Shown here piece after piece: positions 42,874 through 51,605 of a stretch of 64,000 bases of DNA; within the stretch, counting starts at the first letter, position 1, and the number at the start of each line of letters is the position of its first letter. Origin of the DNA: Desulforamulus reducens MI-1 (GTDB taxonomy: Bacteria > Bacillota > Desulfotomaculia > Desulfotomaculales > Desulfotomaculaceae); contig NC_009253.1 of the NCBI RefSeq assembly GCF_000016165.1, forward strand, positions 2,987,484 through 3,051,483, given 5' to 3'. Position numbers and translations under genes: made by a program. The notes beneath the pieces are model-generated. The model did not search any database and was not told the origin of the DNA. It worked only from the letters and a program-made list of their open reading frames with translations.

Positions 42874-43236
42874 TCAATTACTTTTCTGCTTATTTTTTAA
42901 CCGGTTTACCACTGCAGCTAAGGTAGCACATCTTTTATCCTTCTCTTTGAGTTGACTAACGAGCTGATTTAATTGTTGTTGGTACTGGCTCTCCTGTTGG
43001 ATTATATTCTGTTTATGGTCATAATCCCTTTTTCTGATCATTTCATTCAGCTCATTTAGCTTTTGTCTGTAACCGTTAACCATGCGGTAATATTCTTTGC
43101 CTGTCATCTCAACAATGATAGTTCCAGTCCGTCCCTTAGAATCTTTAAGATTTGCTACTGCCTCCTCCCAATTGTCATAGGTACCCCCACTTAAAAACCC
43201 CAAACCAGTAACTTTAAACTTAATAATTCTCACCAC
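42874..43236 (-). CDS. Small coiled-coil protein next to rep
   Basis: 120 residues, GTG start with AAGGTGG. N-terminal beta-rich part (IIKFKVTGLGFLSGGTYDNWEEAVANLKDSKGRTGTIIVEMTG) and a long C-terminal coiled coil (YRQKLNELNEMIRKRDYDHKQ...QQLNQLVSQLKEKDK). It starts 6 bp after the stop of the initiator-like gene, so it is probably a replication or partition accessory. Family not recognised. Confidence 0.65.
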   Translation of the reverse strand: MVRIIKFKVTGLGFLSGGTYDNWEEAVANLKDSKGRTGTIIVEMTGKEYYRMVNGYRQKLNELNEMIRKRDYDHKQNIIQQESQYQQQLNQLVSQLKEKDKRCATLAAVVNRLKNKQKSN

Positions 43237-43241
43237 CTTAG

Positions 43242-44549
43242 TTAGCTGTACATAGTCCGCATTAAGGCTTGTTTCCTTTGGTTTGCTTGGTTGGCTCTGT
43301 CATTACTCATTAAGGGATGTTTGGATCTAACTCTTTTATTGGGCTGCCATCCTTCTTCCAACGCCTTTGTTAGTACGGCTTCAAACTTGATATCTTTGTT
43401 TTCTGCGTATTGAATAACCGCCAATACGGTGTTTAAGAAATGTTCCAGACCACCTTTGTGCCAGTGCTTTAATGCTAATTTTTTAATAAATTTTTGGTTA
43501 ACCTCGACACCAAAGTTCATGGCAATATATTTATAAATATCTTCAAGTTCTGAATCCAAAGGAATTTCTTTCTGCTCTGATTGAACAGCAGCTTTCTGTT
43601 TTTGCTCCTGGTGTTTCCTTTGGGGTAGGTTTCGCCAAAGGGATTGGGAGTACAATTCTTCTGGTAAATCAAAAACTGGAGCATCCTCCAGTTCTTCGTT
43701 AGTAATTTCTTCTTTGTCTAAATCAACAACAACATTTTCTTGTTCAGAAGTTTTCACTAACCTCTCACTTTCCGAATCCGTTGTTGTTATTTTTATATTG
43801 GGTTTATGTTTAATATTAGGTATATGTTTGTGTGCACCTGGTGCAGTACCCCCTAGTGAACTGGGTTCAGTACACCATACTGCATCAGGTTCACTACCCC
43901 CTACTGCACCTACTGCAGTACCCCCTATTCCTTCAGATGCAGTATCCTGTTTATTAATTTGTTGCTGCTTGCGAATAGGTTTATTAATAACTGTTTCGCT
44001 CAACCACTCGGAATCGATGGTTATACCTAAGAATTTGAGTAAATGTGCAGAGTTTTTGGTAAGCAGAACCGTGTCAAAATCTTTAACCTCTTTCTTACAT
44101 TCAAGTGACTTCACTACTGCATTTTTAATAAATGCGATATGCTTTGGATCAGGGTTGCTTATATTGAACGGGTCTTCCGGTCTAAAAAGAACTTTGATAC
44201 CGGTATCCTGTACACCTTGATTATCCATTTTTACTGTACTAAACCGCAGCATCAAACCATCCTGTTCAAACATGTCAAAAGCTTCATAGACAGCTCTTGT
44301 ACTACAAGCAGCCATTTCAGCAATGGTTTTAACCGAAGGGAATATTTTCTCAGGGCCAAAACTTGATACAGCAACGTAAATCATCCGTTGGGTAGTCCTA
44401 TATCTTTTTGGGTCTTGCAGATAAATAGAACGTGGGTAAAGTCCGTTATTAACCCAATACTTTTTCAGAGTATCCTTCACAACAGTTTGAATTTTATCGT
44501 TGATTTGATTTTGCAGTTCTTTGTCCCAGGCAACGAAGAAATCAGACAT
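43242..44549 (-). CDS. Replication-initiator-like winged-helix protein
   Basis: 435 residues. The first 120 (YLQDPKRYRTTQRMIYVAVS, FPSVKTIAEMAACSTRAVYEAFDMFEQDGLM) are a winged-helix domain like those of plasmid initiators and phage replisome organisers. A low-complexity region of octapeptide-like repeats (residues about 205-245) follows, then an acidic linker and a C-terminal helical domain (FGVEVNQKFIKKLALKHWHKGG...GWQPNKRVR) similar in style to DnaD-type ends. The repeats correspond to DNA iterons inside the gene. AGGAGG-like GGGAGGT precedes the ATG. Confidence 0.68.
   Translation of the reverse strand: MSDFFVAWDKELQNQINDKIQTVVKDTLKKYWVNNGLYPRSIYLQDPKRYRTTQRMIYVAVSSFGPEKIFPSVKTIAEMAACSTRAVYEAFDMFEQDGLMLRFSTVKMDNQGVQDTGIKVLFRPEDPFNISNPDPKHIAFIKNAVVKSLECKKEVKDFDTVLLTKNSAHLLKFLGITIDSEWLSETVINKPIRKQQQINKQDTASEGIGGTAVGAVGGSEPDAVWCTEPSSLGGTAPGAHKHIPNIKHKPNIKITTTDSESERLVKTSEQENVVVDLDKEEITNEELEDAPVFDLPEELYSQSLWRNLPQRKHQEQKQKAAVQSEQKEIPLDSELEDIYKYIAMNFGVEVNQKFIKKLALKHWHKGGLEHFLNTVLAVIQYAENKDIKFEAVLTKALEEGWQPNKRVRSKHPLMSNDRANQANQRKQALMRTMYS
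43796..43831. repeat. AT-rich 18-bp direct repeat beside the iterons
   Basis: TATTGGGTTTATGTTTAA and TATTAGGTATATGTTTGT are adjacent near-repeats. AT-rich repeats flanking iterons are typical of the DNA-unwinding part of plasmid origins. Confidence 0.5.
43842..43951. repeat. Five 24-bp iterons inside the initiator-like gene
   Basis: Copies of T(G/T)CA(G/C)TAC(C/A)CC(C/A)TA begin at 43842, 43866, 43890, 43914 and 43938, exactly 24 bp apart (the last is shorter). The phase keeps the reading frame, so the protein carries octapeptide repeats. Spacing of 20-24 bp is the norm for initiator binding sites; a replication origin within the rep gene is known in other Firmicute plasmids. Confidence 0.72.
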
Positions 44550-44627
44550 AAATAAAACCTCCCGTTAATGTCAGATTTAAAAGAAATCCCACCAGCACAA
44601 CCTGGTGGGTTCGTAAATCATTCTAAA

Positions 44628-44639
44628 TTTTTTCCGACT
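44628..44639 (+). repeat. 12-bp direct repeat near the right end
   Basis: TTTTTTCCGACT, also at 31746-31757 near the left end in the same orientation. Possible arm-type integrase site. Confidence 0.35.
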
Positions 44640-44678
44640 CACGGGAGATTTTCGGAATTTTAAGGGTAAATTCTGAAT

Positions 44679-44693
44679 GCCTTCGCCTTACCC
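44679..44693 (-). repeat. 15-bp inverted repeat, right copy
   Basis: GCCTTCGCCTTACCC, exact reverse complement of 32860-32874. It is 68 bp from attR. Confidence 0.5.
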
Positions 44694-44698
44694 ATAAA

Positions 44699-44748
44699 AA
44701 ACTAAAAACCCGCAAGCCCTTGTGTTTTAAGGCTTTGCGAGTTTCTTG
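44699..44748 (-). terminator. Element-borne terminator for tRNA-Arg
   Basis: On the minus strand: AAACTCGCAAAGCC...GGGCTTGCGGGTTTTTAGTTTTT. It begins 13 bp after the tRNA 3' end, replacing the chromosomal terminator now stranded at 31602. Confidence 0.75.
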
Positions 44749-44760
44749 ATGTGTCAGATA

Positions 44761-44835
<75 letters not shown>

Positions 44836-44993
44836 ATAATTTCTCGTGCTTATTTATTATAACAATATTTTAAAATTTTTCAAGTGCTAGATTCATTAAT
44901 AAACACCAACAACTGTTAAAGGATAGCATACTCCTTGAAATGGGTCAATAGATTTGAAAATTTTAAATAGCTTACCGCAGGGAGCTCCAAAAA

Positions 44994-45938
44994 CTATAAC
45001 CCTGCTTGTTTTATTACATCTCGTAAAATCTGTGCAGAATTTTTTAAAGCCACTTCCTCTTCCCTCTCTAGGGTAATGGGCAGCACCTGTTCCCGACCAG
45101 CACCGTTAACAATTGTAGGTAAACTTAAACAACAATCCTGAATACCATAAAGATCATTTACTATCCCAGAAACGGTTAGGATCGAATTTTCATCCCGTAA
45201 TACAGTTTCGCAGATTCTTTTTATGGTAAAGGCTATGGCATAATAGGTGGCTCCCTTAAGTTGAATAATCTCATAGGCTGCATTACGAACCCGTTTAACA
45301 ACTTTTTCCCTACTGATGGGTGGTATACCTCTTAACTGAAAAAACTCTTTCAGAGGAATACCTGACACATCCGCCGTACTCCAAATAGCCACTTCTGAAT
45401 CACCGTGTTCCCCAAGGATATAGGCGTGAACGTTACGGGGATCCACATTACAGTATTCCGCCAATTCTGCGCGAAATCTTGAGGTATCCAACACCGTCCC
45501 CGAACCAAAGACCTGATTAGAAGGCAGACCAGATATTTTTAAAGCTACATGGGTTAAAACATCCACTGGGTTGGCCACGATTAAATAAATGGCATAGGGG
45601 CAGTATTTTAAAAGCTGAGGCAAGCTTTCTTTTAAAATATTTACGTTCTTATACACCAAATCCAACCGTGTTTCTCCAGGTTTTTGATTGGCTCCAGCTG
45701 TAAAAACAATGATATCTGAATCCTTACAATCCTCAAAGGAACCAGCATAAACATCAAGGGGTTTGACAAAGGCTGCAGCATCCCCTAAATCCATGGCTTC
45801 CCCCTCTGCCTTGGCTTTATTGATATCGATCAAAACCAAGTCACTGGCAAGGCCACTGGCCATTATGGCAAAGGCTGCGGATGCCCCCACAAGGCCAGTA
45901 CCCACAATTGATATTTTAGCCCCTTTTCTTAATTTCAC
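44994..45938 (-). CDS. ldh: L-lactate dehydrogenase
   Basis: 314 residues: NAD-binding [27 protein letters not shown], active-site loop [15 protein letters not shown] (Gln at the specificity position marks lactate rather than malate), [11 protein letters not shown], and the catalytic His in [12 protein letters not shown]. It reduces pyruvate to L-lactate. Single-gene unit between the tRNA and the c-di-AMP riboswitch. Confidence 0.93.
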
Positions 45939-46037
45939 CCTATATCACCCCTGTTAAAAATTCTTTATTATACGTATAAAATTAGTATCTCCAGTAATTT
46001 AATTCCTATGTTCAAAGTAATTTCCAAATATTGTGGA

Positions 46038-46066
46038 TAGACGTAAACCTGGAAAACATGTACAAT
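46038..46066 (+). promoter_or_regulatory. Promoter of the cell-wall hydrolase transcript
   Basis: TAGACG, 17 bp and TACAAT, about 20 nt before the riboswitch. Confidence 0.55.
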
Positions 46067-46087
46067 ATTTCATAACTTATTAAAACA

Positions 46088-46228
46088 GGCCGAATCTCCG
46101 GAAATTCCGGAGTACGGGGGACAAAAATTAATGGGGTGAATCCGTAACTTTTTCGGAGGTGCAAAAAAGTACGGTAGGGTGCCCTCAACCCGAACCCGTC
46201 AGCTAACCTCGAAGGCCAGAGGAGGGTA
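46088..46228 (+). ncRNA. c-di-AMP riboswitch (ydaO/yuaA class)
   Basis: Hallmark blocks in order: TACGGGGGAC, ATGGGGTGAATCC, GTAGGGTGCC, AACCCGAACCCGTCAGCT and AACCTCGAAGGC. The class binds two c-di-AMP molecules and switches off cell-wall and potassium genes. The 3' end runs into the ribosome site GGAGGG of the LysM hydrolase, a usual target, so expression should fall when c-di-AMP is high. Confidence 0.93.
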
Positions 46229-46238
46229 AAAAGTACAT

Positions 46239-47072
46239 ATGAAACTCTCTGTCCGCTTTAAACGGGCTTTTGCTGTTATGTGTCTTTTCTCTATGTTATT
46301 TCCATCAACTGCATTAGCCTACCAGTATACGGTGGTATTGGGTGATTCCCTTTATAGCATTAGTCAAAAAACAGGGATTAGTATTGCCAAAATTAAGACT
46401 ACTAACGGCCTTACAGGGGATCTACTTCATCCCGGCCATGTTCTTACTATACCGGATACCAAAGATGCAAAAACGATCCCTAACTCCCAAGCTAATTCTA
46501 CCGGAACAAGTTATACAGTAAAATCCGGTGATACCCTTTATGTAATTTCAAAGAAATTTGGTATCAGTTTAAATGTTTTAATGAAAGCCAATGAACTAAG
46601 TAGTTCTATGATTTATCCTGGACAAAGGCTAACCATTCCTGCAGCCAATATAAGGAGTACTGCACCAATGGTTGCTCAAGTCAGCCGTAGTGCTGAACGC
46701 CCGATAATTTCCTATACCGACCAAGACCTAGACCTGCTGGCCCGTCTGGTAACTGCTGAGGCGGGGGGCGAGCCCCTGGAGGCCCAGGTAGGGGTAGCAG
46801 CAGTGGTCCTTAACAGGGTACAGAGTTCTAAGTTCCCAAATAGTATTTATGATGTAATCTATGCTCCCAACCAGTTTTCCCCTGTGCGAAACGGGTGGAT
46901 TAATAAACCTGCCACAACAACTGCCATTAAAGCTGCTGAAACCGCATTACAAGGCAGTGATCCTACAAACGGTGCCCTATATTTCTTTGACAATACAGCT
47001 AGTAATTCTTTCCTGCGGTCCTTGCCAGTTACAGCAAACCATGGGAGAATGATTTACGCCATGGCTAAATAG
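46239..47072 (+). CDS. LysM cell-wall hydrolase (SleB-type)
   Basis: 277 residues: signal peptide (AFAVMCLFSMLFPSTALA), LysM repeats at about 27-72 (YTVVLGDSLYSISQKTGISIAKIKTTNGL) and 92-135 (YTVKSGDTLYVISKKFGISLNVLMKANEL), then the hydrolase_2 domain from about 160 (LLARLVTAEAGGEPLEAQVGVAAVVLNRV, with the catalytic Glu in TAEAGGE; ending FLRSLPVTANHGRMIYA). It cuts peptidoglycan, as in spore germination or wall turnover. Confidence 0.92.
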   Translation: MKLSVRFKRAFAVMCLFSMLFPSTALAYQYTVVLGDSLYSISQKTGISIAKIKTTNGLTGDLLHPGHVLTIPDTKDAKTIPNSQANSTGTSYTVKSGDTLYVISKKFGISLNVLMKANELSSSMIYPGQRLTIPAANIRSTAPMVAQVSRSAERPIISYTDQDLDLLARLVTAEAGGEPLEAQVGVAAVVLNRVQSSKFPNSIYDVIYAPNQFSPVRNGWINKPATTTAIKAAETALQGSDPTNGALYFFDNTASNSFLRSLPVTANHGRMIYAMAK

Positions 47073-47087
47073 TCATTGAGTACACAA

Positions 47088-47124
47088 AACACGTACTGGG
47101 TATACCAGTGCGTGTTATTTCTTT
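47088..47124 (+). terminator. Terminator of the cell-wall hydrolase
   Basis: AACACGTACTGG and ACCAGTGCGTGTT arms followed by ATTTCTTT; it overlaps the end of the convergent gene. Confidence 0.75.
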
Positions 47125-47849
47125 GTTAAATGTATATTCTTGTATACTTCCTCATCTTCCAAAGTTAACACCAGTGTAATCTGTACTGGCAGGTGGTCTG
47201 AGGCCAGTGTTGTATATGTACTGGCTGATAGTATTTTCCATTCAGGAGATACGAAAATATAATCAATTTGCTCCTGGGGTTTGTGAGAAGGGAAGGTTTT
47301 TATTGACCCCTGGATACCAACAGCATCCTTTAAAATAGTCGTTAGTAAGCGGTGTTCCTTGGATGTTGGCCCATCATTGAAATCGCCCACCAAGATACAG
47401 GGATAACAACACTTCTTTATAATATTAAGAATCTCCTTTACCTGAGCCGCTCTCTCCTCCTGATTTAAACCAAGGTGTGTGCAAAAAAAGGAGACCTTAC
47501 TGTGCTTTAATTGAAGTACCGCTTCTAGTAACCCTCTTTGCTCTCCTTTACTGGGCAGCATATACTGCCTGTACAGGAGCACCGGCCAGTAAGAAAGTAT
47601 GGCATTTCCGTACTGGGCTACCCCCCAGTCCAAATTGGGGCCATAGACCCAGTGCATATTTAGCAGTTGCCCCAGTGTTTTTGCCTGATGAATAAAATGA
47701 CTGCGGGGCATGTGTTTATCTACTTCTTGCAAACCAATAAGCTGAGCTTTTGTATGGGCAAGGGATGCAGCAATCCGCTGTATATGAATGGTTCCATCCA
47801 TTCCCTGGGCATGCCGGATATTATAACTAACCACTTTTATCTGGGACAA
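47115..47849 (-). CDS. Endonuclease/exonuclease/phosphatase-family protein
   Basis: 244 residues of the DNase I-like metal-dependent fold: VVSYNIRHAQGMDG, LIGLQEVDKHMPRS (metal-binding Glu), FFCTHLGLNQEERAAQ (His), LVGDFNDGPTS (Asp, Asn) and LASDHLPVQITL (Asp, His). All catalytic motifs are present. Substrate could be nucleic acid, inositol phosphate or sphingomyelin-like lipid. No signal peptide. Confidence 0.9.
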   Translation of the reverse strand: MSQIKVVSYNIRHAQGMDGTIHIQRIAASLAHTKAQLIGLQEVDKHMPRSHFIHQAKTLGQLLNMHWVYGPNLDWGVAQYGNAILSYWPVLLYRQYMLPSKGEQRGLLEAVLQLKHSKVSFFCTHLGLNQEERAAQVKEILNIIKKCCYPCILVGDFNDGPTSKEHRLLTTILKDAVGIQGSIKTFPSHKPQEQIDYIFVSPEWKILSASTYTTLASDHLPVQITLVLTLEDEEVYKNIHLTKK

Positions 47850-47865
47850 ACCTTTTCACCTCCCA

Positions 47866-48375
47866 TTAACTGAGGAAATGGCCGTTCGTAATGTCTTTTC
47901 GATTTAAATTTATTAGTTCACATAGAAAAGTCATTAATCCTCGTACATTTAAATCCGGAGGTATATTGGCTGCTTTATTGGCCAGCTGTTTAAGTCCCTT
48001 GTCTAACCCCTTGACCAAAAAACCTTCCTGGGCTGCCACTGGACTGATCAAATTCGTATCCACGTCAATTAATCCCCGGTCAGGCAGCAGTAGTAAGTTT
48101 TTATAATGGGTAAACTGCGCTAGCTGCTTCCAGGATTTTGTGGGAAAGCCAACAACCGTCATGTTGCCATCATCCCAGCATATATCCATTGTAATTAGGC
48201 ATTTTTCTAAGGCCTTGTTTATGACCAGATTCCACTCTAACCGATATCCTACTTCCTCTCCCATTGCACGGCGCTCAGCATAACCTGCCATTTCCTCTTT
48301 AATGGCAGGTACTACTAGAAAAACAGTGTACGCCAATGTACCTATAATTTCAGGATAAATAATTGCTCCACCCAT
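47866..48375 (-). CDS. Hypothetical protein
   Basis: 169 residues; GGGGGAG 5 nt before the ATG. A short hydrophobic N-terminal stretch (IIYPEIIGTLAYTVFLVVPAI), then mixed alpha-beta with VGFPTKSWKQLAQFTHYKNLLLLPDRGLIDV. I do not recognise a family. Same direction as 47115 with a 16-bp gap, so likely co-transcribed. Confidence 0.65.
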   Translation of the reverse strand: MGGAIIYPEIIGTLAYTVFLVVPAIKEEMAGYAERRAMGEEVGYRLEWNLVINKALEKCLITMDICWDDGNMTVVGFPTKSWKQLAQFTHYKNLLLLPDRGLIDVDTNLISPVAAQEGFLVKGLDKGLKQLANKAANIPPDLNVRGLMTFLCELINLNRKDITNGHFLS

Positions 48376-48450
48376 AGCGCTCCCCCATAATAACGGGCTT
48401 AACTCTTAATAGTATGGTTACGATATGCTATGCGTGCAAACTCCTACATG

Positions 48451-48795
48451 CTACTTTTGTTGGTTATTCCCTCGACTTTGACGGTTAAAGGATTGAGCCC
48501 AGATATTGTAATCATTTAATTGCTCCATAATTTTTACAGTTATTTCTTTCTCTGTGGACAGAAGGCGAGCTGCAAAGCCCAGTCCGGATACAAAGCCAGC
48601 CGTCATACCCCTCTGGAATTCTGGCCCATGATGATGTTGTTCCTCCGTTGCTTCGCTATGGGCGGCACTGTTTTTCAATTCTGTTAACTTTCGTTGAAGC
48701 ACAACCAACAAATAATCTTCTCTTTCCTTGGCAGACATCTTTAGTAGTTCGTTTTGTGTTACGATGATCCTCATCCCCTTTGATCCCACTGTCAT
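48451..48795 (-). CDS. Hypothetical small protein
   Basis: Up to 114 residues. A TATAAT box lies a few bases before the first ATG (48795), so the ATG at 48774 (MRIIVTQNELLKMSAKERED) after AAAGGGG may be the real start. Helical, with a His-rich patch EEQHHHGPEFQRG and an amphipathic end. No family recognised; conserved-looking single gene. Confidence 0.55.
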   Translation of the reverse strand: MTVGSKGMRIIVTQNELLKMSAKEREDYLLVVLQRKLTELKNSAAHSEATEEQHHHGPEFQRGMTAGFVSGLGFAARLLSTEKEITVKIMEQLNDYNIWAQSFNRQSRGNNQQK

Positions 48796-48883
48796 TATTT
48801 ACCATTATAACAGACCTCTCAACATTTTACACCTCTTCCCTGTGGTGAGGAGTAGTTCTATAATACCATCAGGAGGTGGTATT

Positions 48884-49216
48884 ATGAACCAGGGTTGGTG
48901 TAGGGTGGAAGAAATTATTGATCTTACAGGGGATTCTGCAAAGAGTTGCTTTTCTCAAGCAATGCATGGTGATATTCGAATTAAGGGAAAGTTCATGCGT
49001 GATAACACAGGAAAACTTCGTCCAGTTCTGGTAAAAACCAGTTACCACCCCTCCATTGAAGATGAGCCCTTATTCCAGATGCCAAAGGTACAAGAACCAA
49101 TGGTAATACCAACTGCCCTGTCTGCTCCTTTAACATTGCCCTCTAAGCCAGTCCAAAAAAATAATGGGCTTACCTTTCTGGTAAACCTTATCCGAAAATG
49201 GCTATTCCTTCGGTAA
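48884..49216 (+). CDS. Hypothetical small protein
   Basis: 110 residues, ATG at 48884 with AGGAGGTGG 5 nt upstream. MNQGWCRVEEIIDLTGDSAKSCFSQAMHGDIRIKGKF reads like a small DNA- or protein-binding domain, followed by a Pro-rich linker and a basic amphipathic C-terminus (FLVNLIRKWLFLR). Family not recognised. Confidence 0.6.
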   Translation: MNQGWCRVEEIIDLTGDSAKSCFSQAMHGDIRIKGKFMRDNTGKLRPVLVKTSYHPSIEDEPLFQMPKVQEPMVIPTALSAPLTLPSKPVQKNNGLTFLVNLIRKWLFLR

Positions 49217-49256
49217 TTTCTTTCTTGCAGAAGGGATGTCTTTTTCCCAATATGAC

Positions 49257-49283
49257 AAAAAAAAGTTTGGGATAATCCCAAAC
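49257..49283 (-). terminator. Terminator of the 49402 small gene
   Basis: GTTTGGGAT-TA-TCCCAAAC followed by eight T on the minus strand. Confidence 0.85.
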
Positions 49284-49401
49284 CTAGCGGTTATGCATTT
49301 TTCATTTTTCGGAGGGCATCACTGTTTTGTCATATGCCCTATCTCCTTAATTATTTGTGAATATAATAACTATTTATACAAAAGATTGCAATACAAAAGT
49401 T

Positions 49402-49539
49402 TTATACCCCTTTAACCTGCCTTAAAGCAGCGTACATTTTATAGCAACATCCCATTTTTATTTTCTTTTGGCCTTCGTCGATCCTAGTCAGTTCAACCTT
49501 ACCGTTCACGATTTTAATTTTTCCAATTATCTTTGCCAT
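49402..49539 (-). CDS. 45-residue conserved-looking small protein
   Basis: MAKIIGKIKIVNGKVELTRI then DEGQKKIKMGCCYKMYAALR and QVKGV. GGGGGTGG lies 7 nt before the ATG and a strong terminator follows at 49257. Basic, with a Cys-Cys pair. Function unknown; the start and stop signals make it a credible gene despite its size. Confidence 0.6.
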   Translation of the reverse strand: MAKIIGKIKIVNGKVELTRIDEGQKKIKMGCCYKMYAALRQVKGV

Positions 49540-49744
49540 ACTGCCACCCCCATTGAGTTTTGCTTGGGAAAATTATAACAATCCCCACCCCTGGGTGCAA
49601 TGCTTTCAATTCTAAGTTCCAATTGCAAAATACTTCTGTTAATTCGGAATCGGAATTATTTGAATTATGATTTTTTTTATTTTTTTGTACTACTTTATCC
49701 TCTTTTCTAATAAACATTAACAAATTGGACAAGGGGGTCCCATC

Positions 49745-50053
49745 ATGAAAATTGATAAAGAAATTCTATTTTGCATGATTAAAGGTTTCTCCTGGCATAA
49801 ACTTAAGGACACTGTCTTGGTTAAAAAGGTCGATCATAATTCTCTGGCGGCACAAATTGAGCAGGCTAAAAGAGCCTGGTTTATTGCCCAAAATCAAATG
49901 GAATGGGCTGATCGCGACATGCTTGAAGCGGCCATTCTTCACACCACGGCCTGTGAAAGGAGATATATGGCCCTTTTGCAAAAGGCAAGAAATAATCACT
50001 ACATAACCTGGCAAGAAAAAGAATTAGCCCCGGTGGTAATAAGCAATTCTTAA
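49745..50053 (+). CDS. DUF2508 (YaaL-like) protein
   Basis: 102 residues; a GGGGG site precedes the ATG. AQIEQAKRAWFIAQNQMEWADRDMLEAAILHTTACERRYMALLQKAR fits the DUF2508 pattern of a helical hairpin with a conserved Trp and E-x-R-Y-x-x-LL end. In other Firmicutes the gene lies near recR or sporulation genes; function unknown. Convergent with gltD. Confidence 0.7.
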   Translation: MKIDKEILFCMIKGFSWHKLKDTVLVKKVDHNSLAAQIEQAKRAWFIAQNQMEWADRDMLEAAILHTTACERRYMALLQKARNNHYITWQEKELAPVVISNS

Positions 50054-50082
50054 CTACTACCACCGAGGCCTTCTCTTTATAC

Positions 50083-51555
50083 TTAATTATCTCCCATTAA
50101 ATAACGATCACATGCACGGGCGGCACCGCGTCCTTCATTGATTGCCCAGATAACAAGACTCTGACCCCGACGCATATCCCCTGCAGCAAATACACCCTTA
50201 ACATTAGTGGTAAACATGCCATATTCAGCCTTAGCATTGCTGCGTTCATCTCTATCCACGCCCAATTGATCTAGTATGCTATCGTCGGGCCCAACAAAAC
50301 CCATGGCCAAGAGTACCAATTGAGCAGGCCAGATCTTCTGAGAACCGGCAATTTCCTTCGGAACCAGACGCCCCTCTTCATTTACCCATTCAACTTGAAC
50401 TGTATGAACTTCCTTTACCTGGCCCTGAGCATCACCAACAATTTTCTTGGTTAGCACACAGTATCGTCGTGGGTCCTCACCATATAGGGCCGCGGCTTCT
50501 TGTTGGCCATAATCCACTTTGAGAACTCTCGGATACTCCGGCCAGGGGTTATTGGTTGTACGCTCCTTAGGTAGTTGTGGCATCAGTTCCAGTTGGACAA
50601 CACTTTTACAACCATGACGTAGGGCCGTTGCCACACAATCTGTACCAGTATCACCGCCACCTATGACAAGGACATCTTTTCCCTGGGCGGAAATAAAATT
50701 ACCATCTTTATGCTGGGAATCCAGTAGGCTCTTGGTATTGATACTAAGGAATTCCACTGCAAAGTGAACACCCTGCAAGTTTCTACCTTCTACGGGCAAA
50801 TCCCGTGGTTTTGTGGCCCCCCCACAAAGAACCACTGCATCAAAATTTTTCAGCAGTTCATCCGTAGGGTAGTCCTTCCCTACCTCGGTTTTGGTGATAA
50901 ACTTAATACCCTCTGCAGCCAGGAGTTCCACACGTCTTTGGACAGCCTTTTTATCCAGTTTCATATTGGGTATACCATACATTAGTAATCCCCCAATACG
51001 GTCGGCGCGTTCAAAAACCGTCACCCAATGGCCAGACTTATTCAATTCCGCTGCACAGGCCAAACCGGCTGGTCCTGATCCAATCACAGCAACCCTTTTA
51101 CCGGTACGGGTAGCAGGGGGTTGTGGCAAGACCCATCCTTCTGCAAAGGCCCTGTCAATAATGGCACACTCAATGCTTTTAACCGTAACTGGTGAGCCAA
51201 TAAGTCCTGCGGTACAAGCTCCCTCACACAGGGCAGGGCAAACCCTGCCGGTGAATTCGGGAAAGTTATTCGTTTTAATTAGGCGAAGGTAAGCTTCCTT
51301 CCACAGACCCCGATATACCAAATCATTCCATTCCGGTGGTACATTATGATTTGGGCACCCGGAAGCCATCCCTTTGATCATCAATCCACTATGGCAAAAG
51401 GGTGTGCCGCATGCCATACAGCGTGCTGCTTGTTTTTTAAGACCCTCTTCTGGTAGCTTTTGATAAAACTCCTGCCAATCGTTTATTCGCTCCCGGGGGT
51501 CACGATTTGCAGCCATCTCCCTACCATATTCCATAAATCCAGTAGGTTTACCCAT
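50083..51555 (-). CDS. gltD: Glutamate synthase small subunit
   Basis: 490 residues: N-terminal 4Fe-4S region ([13 protein letters not shown]...[11 protein letters not shown]...[13 protein letters not shown]), FAD site [22 protein letters not shown] and NADPH site [21 protein letters not shown]. It passes electrons from NADPH to GltB. 50 bp downstream of gltB and in the same operon; last gene before the convergent DUF2508 gene. Confidence 0.96.
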   Translation of the reverse strand: MGKPTGFMEYGREMAANRDPRERINDWQEFYQKLPEEGLKKQAARCMACGTPFCHSGLMIKGMASGCPNHNVPPEWNDLVYRGLWKEAYLRLIKTNNFPEFTGRVCPALCEGACTAGLIGSPVTVKSIECAIIDRAFAEGWVLPQPPATRTGKRVAVIGSGPAGLACAAELNKSGHWVTVFERADRIGGLLMYGIPNMKLDKKAVQRRVELLAAEGIKFITKTEVGKDYPTDELLKNFDAVVLCGGATKPRDLPVEGRNLQGVHFAVEFLSINTKSLLDSQHKDGNFISAQGKDVLVIGGGDTGTDCVATALRHGCKSVVQLELMPQLPKERTTNNPWPEYPRVLKVDYGQQEAAALYGEDPRRYCVLTKKIVGDAQGQVKEVHTVQVEWVNEEGRLVPKEIAGSQKIWPAQLVLLAMGFVGPDDSILDQLGVDRDERSNAKAEYGMFTTNVKGVFAAGDMRRGQSLVIWAINEGRGAARACDRYLMGDN

Positions 51556-51605
51556 TCCGTAATCCTCCCAACAAGTATTGCCCGGTTCATTGCTATACTC
51601 CAGAC

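Noticed and set aside
49514-49732. 72-codon minus-strand frame near the 49402 small gene
   Set aside because: It overlaps the better supported small gene's start and ribosome site, and its Asn/Ser-rich sequence has no start signal.
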